NCBI RefSeq assembly: GCF_963676685.1
Contig: NC_092356.1
Span: 47,207,601-47,271,600, forward strand
Source: Mytilus edulis
Lineage: Eukaryota > Mollusca > Bivalvia > Mytilida > Mytilidae
Length of the DNA stretch: 64,000 nt
Direction: 5' to 3'
The notes below the pieces were generated by a model. That model made no database searches. It saw nothing but the letters and a program-made list of their open reading frames with translations, and was not told where the DNA came from. Positions 11,401 to 22,669 of the stretch are shown here, piece after piece. Each line of letters opens with the position of its first letter. Within the stretch, counting starts at the first letter, position 1. Both the position numbers and the translations under genes were made by a program.

Positions 11401-13478
11401 AATATCTTCTTGACGTTCAAAATTTTATTTGATTTACTTTTTATCAAACCAAAATAAACACCATAATATAATACTTGAAATGTTCTTTTCCTTTTAGAAA
11501 GTAGCTTTCATGGTATTCAGCATTATGGCTGCAACATTGTCTGTACCTATCATGACAGGAGCAGCGATTGCTACATACGTGCTCGTAAGTTATATTTAGT
11601 TCAATCAATTCGTCCTGCCTTTTAATGTAATTTCATAGTACAGTTCTATTAAAATGATGAGTATTATTTTACCTTTATCATGTTAAATTGAAGCATTATC
11701 TTGTATTAAAAAAAATATTTTTTATAACTCATTAATGTATGGATGTTTGTACATATACAATATTAGGTCAATGTCAGAAAAATATATACTTTTTTGTATG
11801 AGGCTGAGAAACTGGGGAAGGTAGAACCTTTTTTTTTGGGCCGAATACAAAAAAGTTGATATTTTTCTGACATTAACCTAATATTAGTTTATACTGCAAC
11901 TTCATTAAATAAATTCATAGCTATTCAGATTGTAAAACAAATTTCAAACTTATTTTCATCCCTTAATGAACCCCTGACTGTGGAAAAGATGTTCCATGAT
12001 GAAATTGACATTGCACAAAATTAGCTGTGTTACTATATTTAGGAAATAAACACAACTAGTTGTAGTCTAAATTTATTTAAGTGTTAAAGTCACATGGTAT
12101 TGATAGCTGCTTTAAGTGTGATGTATCTTCTCGAACTTATAGTTGCAGTATTTCTTGAGTTTTTGTATGAAATTACACAGGATAAATCTATTAAATGATA
12201 AGTATCAACCTAAATAAAGCAGAAATGAAGTTTATCTTATACCAGAAAAACGATCGTTTTAAAACTCATTAATAATATTTCTTTCAGCGTAAAAGTCATA
12301 TGGGATTAACAGTTGCTTTAGGTGTGATGTCCCTTCTAGAATTCATTGTTGCCATTCAATCATCGGTTTTCTGCTGCACGTCACCATGGGCTGCTTGCAA
12401 AATGGCAGTATGTATATTTATTGATAAAACTTAAAGTTATTAAACACCATTAGTTTCAAAGAAGATGGCCTAATACAAACTATTTTTTCTACCCTTAAAA
12501 TTCTGAAATAGAAAATGCATATATATAATAGCAACCGTCAAATGTTTGCAAAATATTTTTTCTGACGGATATAAGCATATGTTCTTTAAATGTATCTTAC
12601 ATATTAATAGTAGAGATTTATACTACGTGCATTCCATGCATAATTGTCAATCAATTATTCATCATAGATTTCAGGATGAATTTTTTTTGTTTACGTCAAA
12701 CGCGTATTCCGTCTACAAAAGACTCATCATTGACGCTGGAATAAAATAAAGTTAAAAAAAAGTGCAAAGTTGAAGAGCACTGAGACCAAGAATTCTTAAA
12801 AGTTTAGTCAAACACAGCTAAAGTAATCTATTCCTGTGGTAGAATAGCCTTAGTATTTCATAAATTCAAACTACTATAAAACTTCTTCAATGTAAGAGCT
12901 TATCATTACTATTCAGATATAAGTCGATGAATTTTCTAAACAAATGTTTAAATGGTAATGTGGTCAGAATATATTTTTTTAAGGAAAACGTTGATTCATA
13001 TTTAATTAGCATGACTTGTCTGTTAAATGGTCATTTTAATTATAAAAAATACAATCGGTGTCGATCCCGGCATCACATTATAACATCTAGTATATACAAT
13101 CTAAATGTATGTAAAAGAGGGACGAAAGATACCAGAGGGACAGTCAAACTCATAAATCGAAAATAAACTGACAACGCCATGGCTAAAAATAAAAAAGACA
13201 AGCGTACAAACAAAAGTCATTGTTAAGAATCAACATTCAAGACCAAGCCACGTTATGCTTTTAAACGAAACGATTATCATGGCAGACATTTTTGGACATA
13301 TGATTGTATGATATTTAACAAAGTTCTATTGACTTGTTTTTCGTGTGACACTTTTTGCACATATGATTTACAAGACACAAACTTTATAGCTTTGTTTCTG
13401 TCGTACGAATAATGCGGTGTTCTTTATATTCAGAAAAAAGATAGCGAACAGAAAGAAATAGAAAATGGCAACTATTAA
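8493..13478 (+). CDS. MS4A (CD20-like) four-pass membrane protein, six coding exons
   Basis: Coding exons are 8493-8673, 10248-10327, 10862-10927, 11498-11584, 12288-12407 and 13434-13478. All introns are GT-AG (mostly GTAAGT donors) and the frame is kept throughout, giving 192 residues. Four hydrophobic segments lie at about residues 24-44, 71-98, 110-137 and 143-170, with basic or polar N- and C-terminal tails as in the MS4A family. Family-like features are the GAIQILLGLG start of the first segment and SLLEFIVAIQSSVFCC in the fourth. MS4A proteins are plasma- or endomembrane tetraspanners that modulate signalling and calcium entry. The exact role here is unknown. A second ATG directly follows the first. 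Length fits the family. The introns carry several repeats and one pseudo-exon. The class call rests on topology and motifs seen by eye. Confidence 0.82.
8700..8865 (+). repeat. fragment related to Penelope-like family B tail (intron 1)
   Basis: CTGTTATCTGCTCTTTGGTC and GTCTCTTTGACACATTCCCC match the end of the element tail at 23,235-23,300, allowing substitutions. It lies inside intron 1 of the MS4A-like gene. Confidence 0.6.
9110..9650 (-). repeat. interspersed repeat family C (intron 1)
   Basis: On the minus strand this is a nearly full-length counterpart of 61,530-62,130. Both share TTTAATCCCGCTGCAAATG, a CACCTGTCCTA[A/C]GTCAGGAAT block, GGGCCCTTTATAGCTTGTTG, and an end reading GTTGTCTCATTGGCACTC. 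The long open frame across it (9026-9502) therefore lies in repeat DNA and is not a gene. Confidence 0.75.
11759..11885. repeat. foldback (MITE-like) element in intron 4
   Basis: Two arms of about 45 bases, 11759-11804 and 11840-11885, are near-perfect reverse complements (AATATTAGGT...ACCTAATATT) around a 35-base loop. It carries no coding sequence. Confidence 0.85.
12082..12165 (+). pseudogene. decayed duplicate of coding exon 5 (fourth transmembrane exon)
   Basis: This stretch aligns base for base with the start of the true exon at 12288 for about 73 bases, with roughly 70% identity by eye. Both read NGTNAAAGTCAYATGG, then GCTTTARGTGTGATG, then a leucine-glutamate-rich transmembrane segment. 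The copy is preceded by TTTAAG, but its second codon is TAA and no donor is visible where one is needed. It is best read as a tandem exon duplication that lost function. Confidence 0.7.
12640..12885 (+). repeat. interspersed repeat, same family as 41,060-41,275
   Basis: Shared ordered blocks include CGCGTNTTCCGTCTACA, AAGACTCATCA followed by TGACGCT, AAAGTTGAAGAGCA, and a terminal part resembling AGCTAAAGTAATCTATTCCT. It lies in intron 5 of the MS4A-like gene. Confidence 0.7.
13108..13220 (-). repeat. fragment of Penelope-like family A tail (intron 5)
   Basis: AAGAGGGACGAAAGATACC and GACAGTCAAACTCATAAAT followed by ACAACGCCATGGCTAAAAA match the tail of the element at 14,597-14,720. Confidence 0.75.
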
Positions 13479-13479
13479 A

Positions 13480-14590
13480 AACAGATGTCAAAAGAAGAAC
13501 TTCCAGAATACACCCCTTAGATACCTCAATTTAACACAGGACTACATGCAGATTGCCAAAACAAAATCCAAACAATTTTGTTTAAGCTTTAAATAGTTTA
13601 TTCCTACCTTCATGATAAAGTGTATGCTTGTAATACATATTCATTATATACATTTTATATGATATAAGATGATTGTCATGATACAATGATACTGTTAATT
13701 GTGAAACATGACGATTTGGTGACACATAACTTCATTGCAAACAGAATATACTTTGCTGTTCCAATAGTCAGTGGCAAAATATTTAAACGTTTGATGAAAA
13801 AAAAATAGCTGATGTTTTATTGTAAACATATTATAGAAAACGTTGATTATATGTATTCAGTATGCGACTAAAACATTAAATTCAAATTCCACAGAACAAA
13901 CGTGCATGTTCATGTTTGTCATATTTGTTTTTCGTTAACTGTTTTGTTACAAATAAATCCGTTATGTTTCCGTTTGAAATTATTTAAATTGTGCAAGTCG
14001 GTGGCTTTTATAGCCGACAATACAGTAATGAATATTCTCTTTTTGAAGTTATTACGGTTGATTTTAATCGCTAGCTTCCATAATTTGGTAGATAGTTGTC
14101 TCATTGGCAAGCATAACACATCTCCATATTATCATGTACCATCTATAGTGTACATTGTATGTTGAAATTGGGTATACATTCATTAAGATCTTTCACATTT
14201 CCATCATACAACGGGTGAAGGATGCAAGTGTTCAGCACCTCAATGAACAAGCATAGTATAGCCAAGATATAATGTTGAATATGGTTCAAATATATTAGGT
14301 GTCAAGTCAATATTGTTGAAAAGAAGGAAAGTCCTCAGGGTATTATGTTTTATAATAATTTCAACCAAATTGTTCTGATAATATGAGTAGACTTTACAAA
14401 CAAACCATTCGTTACGTATTTTTGATGATTAAAAGTCAGTAATCAAATTTGCACCAGATTGTAAAAAAAGGATGACCAAATTGAATAAACATTAAATGTA
14501 AACAAAACGCCAAAACATTCATGGTATATTGTATCTTGTAGTTTTCAATATCTTTCAATGTAATTAACATGAAATATACAAATTTTCAAA
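13480..14590. other. downstream of MS4A-like gene; no gene seen
   Basis: This contains the presumed 3' UTR of the MS4A-like gene without an obvious AATAAA signal nearby. A short family-C end (GTTGTCTCATTGGCAAGCAT) lies near 14,095-14,150. The two overlapping open frames around 13,902-14,165 have no recognisable domain. Confidence 0.4.
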
Positions 14591-14596
14591 AATCAT

Positions 14597-17100
14597 AAAA
14601 GAGGGACAAAAGATACCAAAGGGACAGTCAAACTCATAAATTGAAAATAAAATGACAACGCCATGGCTGAAAATGAAAAAGACAAACAGACAAATAATAG
14701 TAAACATGACATAACATGGAAAACTAAAGAACAAATAACACGAACCCCACCAAAAGCTAGGGATGATCTCAGATGCTCCGGAAGGGTAAGCAGATCCTGC
14801 TCTAAATGTGGCACCCGTCGTGTTGCTTCTGTGATAACAAATCCGGTAAATAGTCTAATTCGGTAGGTCACATTCATGAAAGGGAAGGGGATTGTAGTTA
14901 CGATGCAAGGAACATATCCGTAATCATTTGTGAAACGGTTATTCCATAACGGTCAACCAACTCATGATGGCGTCCGTAAAATTTACGAAGGGATGATTTC
15001 AACTTCACCATTTGGAACTCTTGGTTTAATAGCTTCCTTGTGAGCAGCAACCCTCATTCAAGAAAATCACGATAGGAAATGCAAGCACGGGAATATAGTA
15101 ATAATCGGGAGATATATACCCCGTATGCAGGTGCTGCTGGAATGTTGCTACTTAGAAATGGAAAATTCACAATTGGAAAGCTGACATAATCTCCTTTGTC
15201 GTAAAGTTTTGTTTTCAACCGACCCTCATTGTCAATTTCTAAATATAGGTCAAGATATAAGGCCGAATTTACTGTATCTGTAGTATCCTTTATCTCTAGT
15301 ACGATGAGATAGATGCGTTCCACAAAGTAACCAAATTTTGAATTATTTAGTGAAAGAACATCATCTATGTAGCAGAAAGTAGAGTAAAAGGATATCGCTA
15401 ACTTTTTATTTTTCTTCCTAAGAAGTTCCTGCATGAAATCAGCCTCATAATAATAAAGAAACAAGTTGGCAAGTAGAGGGCACAATTTGTTCCCATTGGA
15501 ATGCCGACAGTCTATTGAAAAACGCGTCCTCCGAACGTAACAAATATGTTGTCAATCAAGAAATCAAGCATCTTGATAATATCAATTTCAGAGAATTTTT
15601 TGTTTGAATCAGAGTGATCCTTTACAGAGTAGGATTTATCCCTCCTCAAGACAAGATACTTGTATCGACGTTGGCCATTCTTTTTTATGAAGCAAAACAA
15701 TACTAACTCTTTCAATTTGTCTTTTAGTTTGGAATGTGGAATACTTATGTAAAGAGTAGAAAAGTCAAATGTTTTAATACTTCTACAAAATGAAAGAGAG
15801 TTAGATTGTATGTACTCTAAAAAATCTTTGGAATTTTTATGTATCCACATCTGATTCACGCCACCTCTAGACTAGGCAGTTTCACAATAACCTTGAAGCC
15901 CGTCTTTTATTGCTGATAAAATAGATGTTAATAATTTAGAAAGAGGTTTTGTGGAGCACTTGGAAGACCCAGCAATATACCGTTGTTTGTAGGAACACTT
16001 ATGTAGTTTAGGTATCCAATACAGTGATAAAAGATCCAGTTCTTCATCTTCGGTTGAAATTCCAAAGGAACATAGAACAGACCTATGATTATCCAGGATT
16101 TCTTACTTGGTAAGTGTCGTGAGGGTATATGTTGAGTTTCCAAATGAATTGTCAATAACTAATTCGCTTATCAAGCAATTTATGCAATGAGTTTTACACA
16201 CAAAAACGATGTTGTTTGGGGCTTTATCTGCGGGGACAACAACATATTTGTCATGGAGGTAGGATAAGTGTTTTGCAACATTTGGGTCTCTAAAAATTGA
16301 TGTAGCATGGGCATTGATAAACCCATTCAGTTTCTTAATTCAACAACCCCACTGCCCTTGTCCATTCGGAAAGAGTGTCAACGTCTTCCTTCTCGCGCTT
16401 AGCCCATTACCTGGCATAATCATTACCAATTTCACTCTAATCCATAGACGACATTTATCGATTTAAAATTCAGATCACCGTAACTTCTGGTAAAATATCA
16501 GATTTTCAACTGAGGTACTCGACTCAGTGGCCATGGGGAACATTTTGTTTCAATCTCATTTAGATGACTCATAACTAAAAGCTCAAAAGTTGCAGATTCC
16601 AACCTCTTACAATTCATACGGTTTATTTTTGATTTCGTATATATCTTCTCGCCAGTAAGACTTATAACTCGTGTGGAAATGCAGTTGTTCTACTTTGGTT
16701 CTGACATTTGTCCATAACTAATCTTTGATTACTCTAGGTTAAAGTCACTTTGATATTGGTGTCATCAACCGATTGGGAGACTTGGATCAATGAATATAGA
16801 AAATGAACTTACTCTACCCCATAATTATTGATTGATATTGGCATTAATACTTCTTAGATCTACATTTTGTGAGCTGCATGTGTACCTAATTTTTACATTC
16901 ATACTTTATATCACTGTAATACTCTTTGCATATAAAAATGCCTTTATAAATTGAAAACGACACGTTATAAATGCGTCCGAATTGCTATTTATTTTAGATT
17001 TACCTCCTTTAGGAACGCCTACGCGAATATTTGAAAGTCAAAGAAGTATTATAACAGAAACAGTTGAAAGGCTATGTATCAATTAAAGACACAAAAAAAC
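14597..17100 (-). mobile_element. Penelope-like retroelement, family A, degenerate
   Basis: The minus strand carries a broken reverse transcriptase followed by a 3' tail of about 450 bases (14,597-15,050) that recurs at 1,690, 13,108, 19,451, 42,460 and 61,786. Penelope-like elements are retroelements whose reverse transcriptase is related to telomerase. The class is inferred from the FDFSTLYISIPH palm motif and the one-sided tail copies. The upstream limit is unclear: sequence up to about 17,100 reads like the 5' part of the same element but has no intact frame. Confidence 0.6.
15054..16360 (-). pseudogene. reverse transcriptase of Penelope-like family A, broken
   Basis: Pieces in different frames follow in correct order on the minus strand. 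About 16,360-16,170 encodes an N-terminal segment (KYVVVPADKAPNN). 15,928-16,155 lies in a shifted frame. 15,512-15,859 has the palm motif FDFSTLYISIPH. 15,054-15,485 has CPLLANLF, the catalytic YIDDVLSLNN, and the C-terminal signature YGVYISRLLLYSRAC. At least two frame breaks and a stop separate these pieces, so no active enzyme is encoded. The family is shared with 21,460-22,669. I assign it to Penelope-like elements with moderate confidence; another non-LTR class is possible. Confidence 0.65.
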
Positions 17101-18060
17101 GATACCTGAGGAAGGTGATACCTTAATTTTTTTATAATTTTAAAATCCATCAACGGAAATTTCAGAAAGGTTTGTTATAAATGATGTCGTTCTGACTACT
17201 GAGATGATGATACACTCAGAAATGGGAAGTCCACAAGCAGAGGTATTGACTCAGTGCTGTAAGAAATGAACAAAACACGTAACAAGTTTCATGCATTTCT
17301 GGGTTTACCTTCATAAAATCCAATCAAAGCCAAACATTTGAGATCAAAGAATGTATAAGCGTGATATGACCAAACAGGACAATAAATAACAATTTACCAA
17401 GCACAACAATACACTTGGATGTATCAGTACCGTAAAACGTCTAATTTATGATACCAAAAATAGACTGAACAGTTAAAATTATAATTTACAAAGGAAAACA
17501 AAAAAAACATTATAACAATCAGACAGAAACATAATTCAAATATGTAACAATATTTTATAAACATATAAACGTTTTTTTTTAAATCATTTTCAGGAGCTAG
17601 TTTTCCTGAAATAATATACATATTGAAGTAAACTGTAATCTCATATGATTTATTAGATGATTTTTGTTTCTTGTATAATACCTAGTTAATACTAAAGTAG
17701 GTTACGATGAATAAATTAAAAGTCTCATAATACGTTAAATAAAAAGTAAAAAGAAGTCTGTGATTTACAAGGTCACGATAAAAAGAAAATACATTATCAT
17801 AAAATGTCTGTGTTTTATAATTATCACCATTATATAACTGACTGACAGAGGTGATAATAATTATGTTCAAACATAATGCTACATGAATTTTAATTTAATT
17901 TGAAACCACCACCAAAGTCTCAAATTAATTATTAGACGAACTCATTATTACTGAGGAGGAACATTCAAACATTGAAAATAACTGTTCAGAATTTTCAAAT
18001 ATACACTTTTTAGCTCCAGGCAAATTCAATACGGGGAAGTCTATGAAAGCACTCAAAATC
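17100..18060. other. AT-rich stretch, no feature recognised
   Basis: No coding exon, RNA or repeat is recognisable. Short minus-strand frames here consist of low-complexity residues. Confidence 0.35.
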
Positions 18061-18345
18061 GAACGCTATCAAATCAATGGAGCAAGCAAACAAGAATGTG
18101 TCCATAGTACACGGATGCCCCACTCGCACTATAATTTTCTATGTTCAGTTGACCGTGAAATTGGGGTCAGAACTTTAATTTAAAATTAAAATTCGAAAGA
18201 TCAAATCATAGGTAACATGTGTGCTAAGTTTCAAATTGATGTGACTTCACCTTCATCAAAAAGCACCTTGACCAAAAAACTTTAACCTGAACGGACGCAA
18301 GGACGAACGGACGGACGGACGGACGACGCACGGAAGCACGGACGC
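18060..18345 (-). repeat. interspersed repeat, left copy of an inverted pair
   Basis: On the minus strand this matches 18,660-18,960 on the plus strand. Both contain AACATAGAAAAT, the ACGGTCAACTGAACATAG-like block, a long A/T-rich middle, and a CGGA/CGTC microsatellite (GGACGGACGGACGGACG) at the same end. Confidence 0.75.
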
Positions 18346-18659
18346 ACGAATGGAGGCTACGCGCGTTATTTAGTGTGCACCAGATTTTTTATGTTATTTC
18401 TTCATAGACTGAAAAAATATTACAGTCATTCCTTAAATCAAACACACTATGCTAATAGTTTTTTTTTATGCTCCGTAGCAAACTTTTATTTCCCGTCTCT
18501 TCGCATAAATACTTTTTTGTAAATTACCTCAATCATGTAAGTATGTAACCGGGAACTCTGGACTACCGACGGTAACCCTGACACACACACATTTACTCTC
18601 GACATTTTTTTCTAAGATATAAATATACTGGATTTAGTTGGGTAATTGAAGTCTTTTTT

Positions 18660-18960
18660 ATGCCCCATTTATGGGCATTATGTTTTCTGGTCTGTGCGTC
18701 CGTTCGTCCGTCCGTTCGTTCGTCCGTTCGTTCGTCCGTTCGTCCGTCTGTCCCGCTTCAGGTTAAAGTTTTTGGTCGAGGTAGTTTTTGATGAAGTTGA
18801 AGTCTAATCAACTTGAAACTTAGTACATATGTTCTGTATGATATGATCTTTCTAATTTTAATTCCAAATTAGAGATTTAACCCCATTTTCACGGTCCACT
18901 GAACATAGAAAATGATAGTGCGGATGGGGCATCCGTGTACTGGGGACACATTCTTGTTTT
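18660..18960 (+). repeat. interspersed repeat, right copy of an inverted pair
   Basis: It begins with GCCCCATTTATGGGC and a CGTCCGTTCGTCC microsatellite. It continues through CAGGTTAAAGTTTTTGGTC and ends with GGGGCATCCGTGTAC followed by ACATTCTTG. It is the partner of 18,060-18,345 in opposite orientation. Confidence 0.75.
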
Positions 18961-19079
18961 TAATGTGTTTAAATTATGTTAATGAGAATCACAAAAAGCG
19001 TAAAACCAGAAAACATTTTGCTTCCCGTTAGGTAATGTTTATTTTATAATTCATAATGTATATGCATCAGTAAACCACA

Positions 19080-19205
19080 TGAAACACTTTCTCCGTGTTG
19101 AAGGCCGTACTTTGAAATATTATATGCTTTACCTTAAATTAACAAATTGGGACTTGGATAGAGAGTTGTCTCATTGTCACTCATACTAAATCTTCTCATA
19201 TATAT
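19080..19205 (+). repeat. family C tail fragment
   Basis: CCGTGTTGAAGGCCGTACTT and GAGAGTTGTCTCATTGTCAC match the end of the family-C repeat (62,000-62,120). Confidence 0.7.
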
Positions 19206-19450
19206 GCTATGAAATAATATATAGTTTGATTAGAAGACATTTAAATGTTTAAACACCATTTGTTTTTCTCACTTACAGACCAATAATTTAAAGGGAATTA
19301 GCTGTTAAATGTTTATCCAACGATTAAAAATCTCCAATTTGATATTACTAAAATAAATCAGAACTTCACAAGTTACGTAGAATAACATGCATAATATCGA
19401 AAATGGTTACCGAATTAGACTCTTTAACTCTTTTTAATAACATAAGCAAC

Positions 19451-19672
19451 AGGACGGGTGCCACATGTGGATCAGGATCTGCTTACACTTCCGGAGAACA
19501 TGAGATTAACCCGAATTTTTGGATGGGTTCGTGTTGTTTTCTATGCTGTGTGTTTTGTACTATTATTTGTCTGTTAGTCCTTTTTTTATCCATGGCGTTG
19601 TCTGTTTATTTTCGATCTGTGAGTTTGAATGTTCCTCTGGTATCTTTTGTCCCTTTTCTTTTTAACTAAGTG
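19451..19672 (+). repeat. Penelope-like family A tail
   Basis: GACGGGTGCCACATGTGGAT, CTTCCGGAGAACATGAGAT and CATGGCGTTGTCTGTTTATT correspond to the reverse complement of 14,600-14,830. The short open reading frame over it is a by-product of the tail. Confidence 0.75.
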
Positions 19673-20430
19673 TCATCTTTGCGTTTGTTTTTCAAGCTGC
19701 ACACTACGCGTGAAAATCGTCGATGGAGAAGTTTACCCGTTATGATTATGAATATGGAAAGATTATTGAGCATAAATTACAGAAAAAGACAGAAAGGCAT
19801 GTGTAACGATTTGATCAGTTCGTTTTGATCTCATTTCGTATCAAACACACACAGACAGTATGTCAATCATTTCTCATAACATTTATTACACAGATTTTTA
19901 TGCGGGTTGAATAAGTGAACGAAACCGTTTTCTCTGCTGCTGTCTGTATTAGTATCAGAGCGGAATCTTACGGTCAATATAGGTCGTATATGCATTGTTT
20001 GGTAATGAGTAAAATGCTTTATGTATCCGGTATATTCTCTGATTGTTTCAGTTAAAATGATAGGAGTATTGTCCTCTGTATTCAAGCTGATTGTTTTGAT
20101 TAACAATGTCCTCCAATACAATAAGAGAGCACATACTTCGGTATTATTGTTTATTTGGTCGATTAACTATTGACGCTACCCCAAACTAGACTGGTTTTTT
20201 TTGACAAAAAAGGACATTTCAAACATATTTGATTATCAAAATCTCCTGTTTATTTAGATAACGAATTTCTCTAAATGTCTGCAAATGTAAGGAAATACAG
20301 ATTCGGTCGAAGCATTTTTGTTTTAAATTTGCATTCGCTAGGGTATAAAAAGGCTTGGTTTTGTAATACAAGCGTTTATGGAACGCCAGAGTTGCCTTAT
20401 GATAACAATAACCATATCATTAAGGGTAGA
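19673..20430. other. no gene recognised
   Basis: An 84-codon minus-strand frame at 19,867-20,121 has no recognisable domain and no splice context. Nothing else stands out. Confidence 0.35.
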
Positions 20431-20435
20431 GATAT

Positions 20436-20535
20436 ATTATGAAGCAAATGTTCTATACTATAAGCAGATGGCAGTTAGGTCCGCTGTTGTATGCCCTGAG
20501 GTAATCGGTGCCCTCAGGTAATCGTGGCAATAGTG
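20436..20535. repeat. left inverted-repeat flank of the satellite block
   Basis: About 90 bases match the reverse complement of 30,249-30,345. They include GGCAGTTAGGTCCGCTG, TATGCCCTGAGGTAATCGG and a second CAGGTAATC. The motif TTACCTCAGG (here reversed) is the same as in the two arrays enclosed. Confidence 0.8.
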
Positions 20536-20929
20536 CCCATATGCGTAGTAATAACATGATCTAAAAATAGAATAAACTAAAAATACATCATTGTACTTTC
20601 TATTTCGACTGACAGTATATGTGCGAAAAATAGGAGAAAACAGGAACACATACAATTTTTTACAATAAGTTACGACAAATAATTCACGAAAAAAATCCAA
20701 ATATTTGGTTTATTTGTGATCAGTGCAACGTGAACAGATTTTTATTTAGTAAAACGTAAATGACTTAAAATAATTAAAAAGAAAACACTTTTTGAATGGC
20801 GATTTAAACTTTTATAATAATAGTTGTCAAAAACTGGTTTCATAGAGACTTATTTAAATAAATGTATATATAATTATTAAAGAATAAAAGTTATCCACAC
20901 ATGCATAATGCAGCAAACATTTGATTTTC

Positions 20930-20946
20930 GGGGGGGGGGGGGGGGG
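20930..20946. repeat. 17-base G tract
   Basis: An uninterrupted G run in AT-rich surroundings. It creates a spurious polyproline frame on the minus strand. Confidence 0.9.
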
Positions 20947-21263
20947 TTTGGTTATGGATTTTTTTTCTTCGGCGAAAGACAGGAGGCAGGTCGAAAACAT
21001 TTTTTCTTTCATTTCAATTTTAGCATTACATATAGTGGCAGAACAATTAGAACCAAACTTTAAAAAAAACATATCCCCCCTCTGAAAATGAAATGATTGC
21101 TGCCTAAGTTTCGTGAATGTCCTGTTGAAACTTTGACTATCATTGTGTTTGGTAATATATGACACTTACATATGGACAGATTACGCATATATTGATTTTG
21201 GTTACTTCTTTTAAAGTAACATAAGTAGAAAACGATAACATTTAATAGATAGGTTAATGAAAA

Positions 21264-21442
21264 TCAGTCCATCTTGTCCGACTGCATGAGGGGCGGCGGC
21301 GGATCCATCCATTTAAAAAAGGGGGTTCCCAATCCAGGACACAAGAAGGGGGTTCCAACTATATGTTTCCATTCAAATGCATTGATCTCCAAAAAAAAAG
21401 GGTTCCTATACCCAGAACACCCCTGGACCCGCCACTGTCCAT
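21264..21442. repeat. short repeat with GGCGGATCC-type inverted ends
   Basis: It starts near GGCGGCGGATCCATCC and ends with TGGACCCGCCACTG. G-rich and A-rich stretches lie between. It is the same family as 51,035-51,193 (shared ATTCAAATGCATTGATC-type centre and ends). Confidence 0.65.
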
Positions 21443-21459
21443 TGTTCAACTACTAAATT

Positions 21460-22669
21460 GTCTGTTTTACTTACTAGTACACTTGGTACAATAAAAAACC
21501 TGATAATAAATTGTTCAAATAAGGCCTTTGAAAATAGTGGAATTAATTACTTTTGGAGTGTCAAAAACTCGTTGGAAGTACTTGATAAATTGCATGCATA
21601 AATTGGTGATTTTAAATCTGTTCAAAGTTTTGATTTTTCTACCCTATATACAACTTTGCCTCATATTCTTATTGTGAAAAAAATCACATCCCTAATTAAC
21701 TGGGCATTTAAAAAGTCGGAATGCGAGTACATATGTTCAAACTCTTTGCGATCATTTTTTAGTAGCAATAAACAAAAGAACTATGTCAATTGGACATGCT
21801 TTGATACTATTTATGCGCTTGAATTTTTATTTGATAACATTTTTGTAATTTTTAGAGATTCCTTACATCGTCAAGTTATTGGAATTCCAATGGGGACTAA
21901 CTGTGAACCAATTATTGCGGACCTGTTTTGTATTGTTATGAGTTAAAATTTATGACTTAAATTAGCAAAGACCCATCTAAACAATATTTGGTACAAAAAT
22001 TCAACAATACTTTTAGATATTTGGATGATATATTGGCTCTCAATAATAACGACTTCCGTATGTATACTAAAGAAATTTATCCTGTAGAACTTACTTTAAT
22101 TAAAGCTAATGATAACAATGACCACTGCCCTTTCCTCGATCTTGATATCTATATCATAAACGGGAAGATTAATACAAAAATTGTTGATAAGAGAGATGTT
22201 TTTTTCATTTCCTATTGTAAATTATCCATTTGTAGATGGTGACGTTCCCTTGTCATCATCTTATGGTGTTTATATATCTCAACTTGTACGATTCTCTCGT
22301 GTATGTAACAACGTATTAGATTTTAGCGAGAGAAATTTATGTATTACTAAAATATTATTACACCAGGGTTTTCGAAATCACAAACTGGTCAAAACATTTA
22401 CTAAATTTTATCATCAGTATAAGGAAATAATTCGTAAATATAATTCACCATGCAGACATCTTATACGTTCGGGTATTTCACATCCAATTTTTTATGGAAG
22501 TATTCTAAATAAAGAACAAAAATGTCAGTATTCTCCTCAGAAACTAACAAAACCTTTAAATAGACTTATTAAAAAGGGATATAGTTACGATACTGTTGTC
22601 AGGTCATTAAAGATTGCATATTTTGGCTTTAATATTGATTCACTGATAGAGTCTTTGAATCGGAACTAA
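21460..22669 (+). pseudogene. reverse transcriptase of Penelope-like family B, broken
   Basis: In order: FDFSTLYTTLPH palm motif (about 21,630-21,665), GIPMGTNCEPIIADLF (about 21,880-21,930), catalytic YLDDILALNN (about 22,018-22,047), FLDLDIYI (about 22,135), and [15 protein letters not shown] (about 22,262-22,306), then a basic C-terminal part ending at 22,669. The pieces lie in three frames: a stop occurs before FDFSTLY, a break at about 21,945 and another at about 22,205. An active enzyme is therefore not encoded. It is clearly related to family A (15,054-16,360), but the two differ at many positions. Confidence 0.65.
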
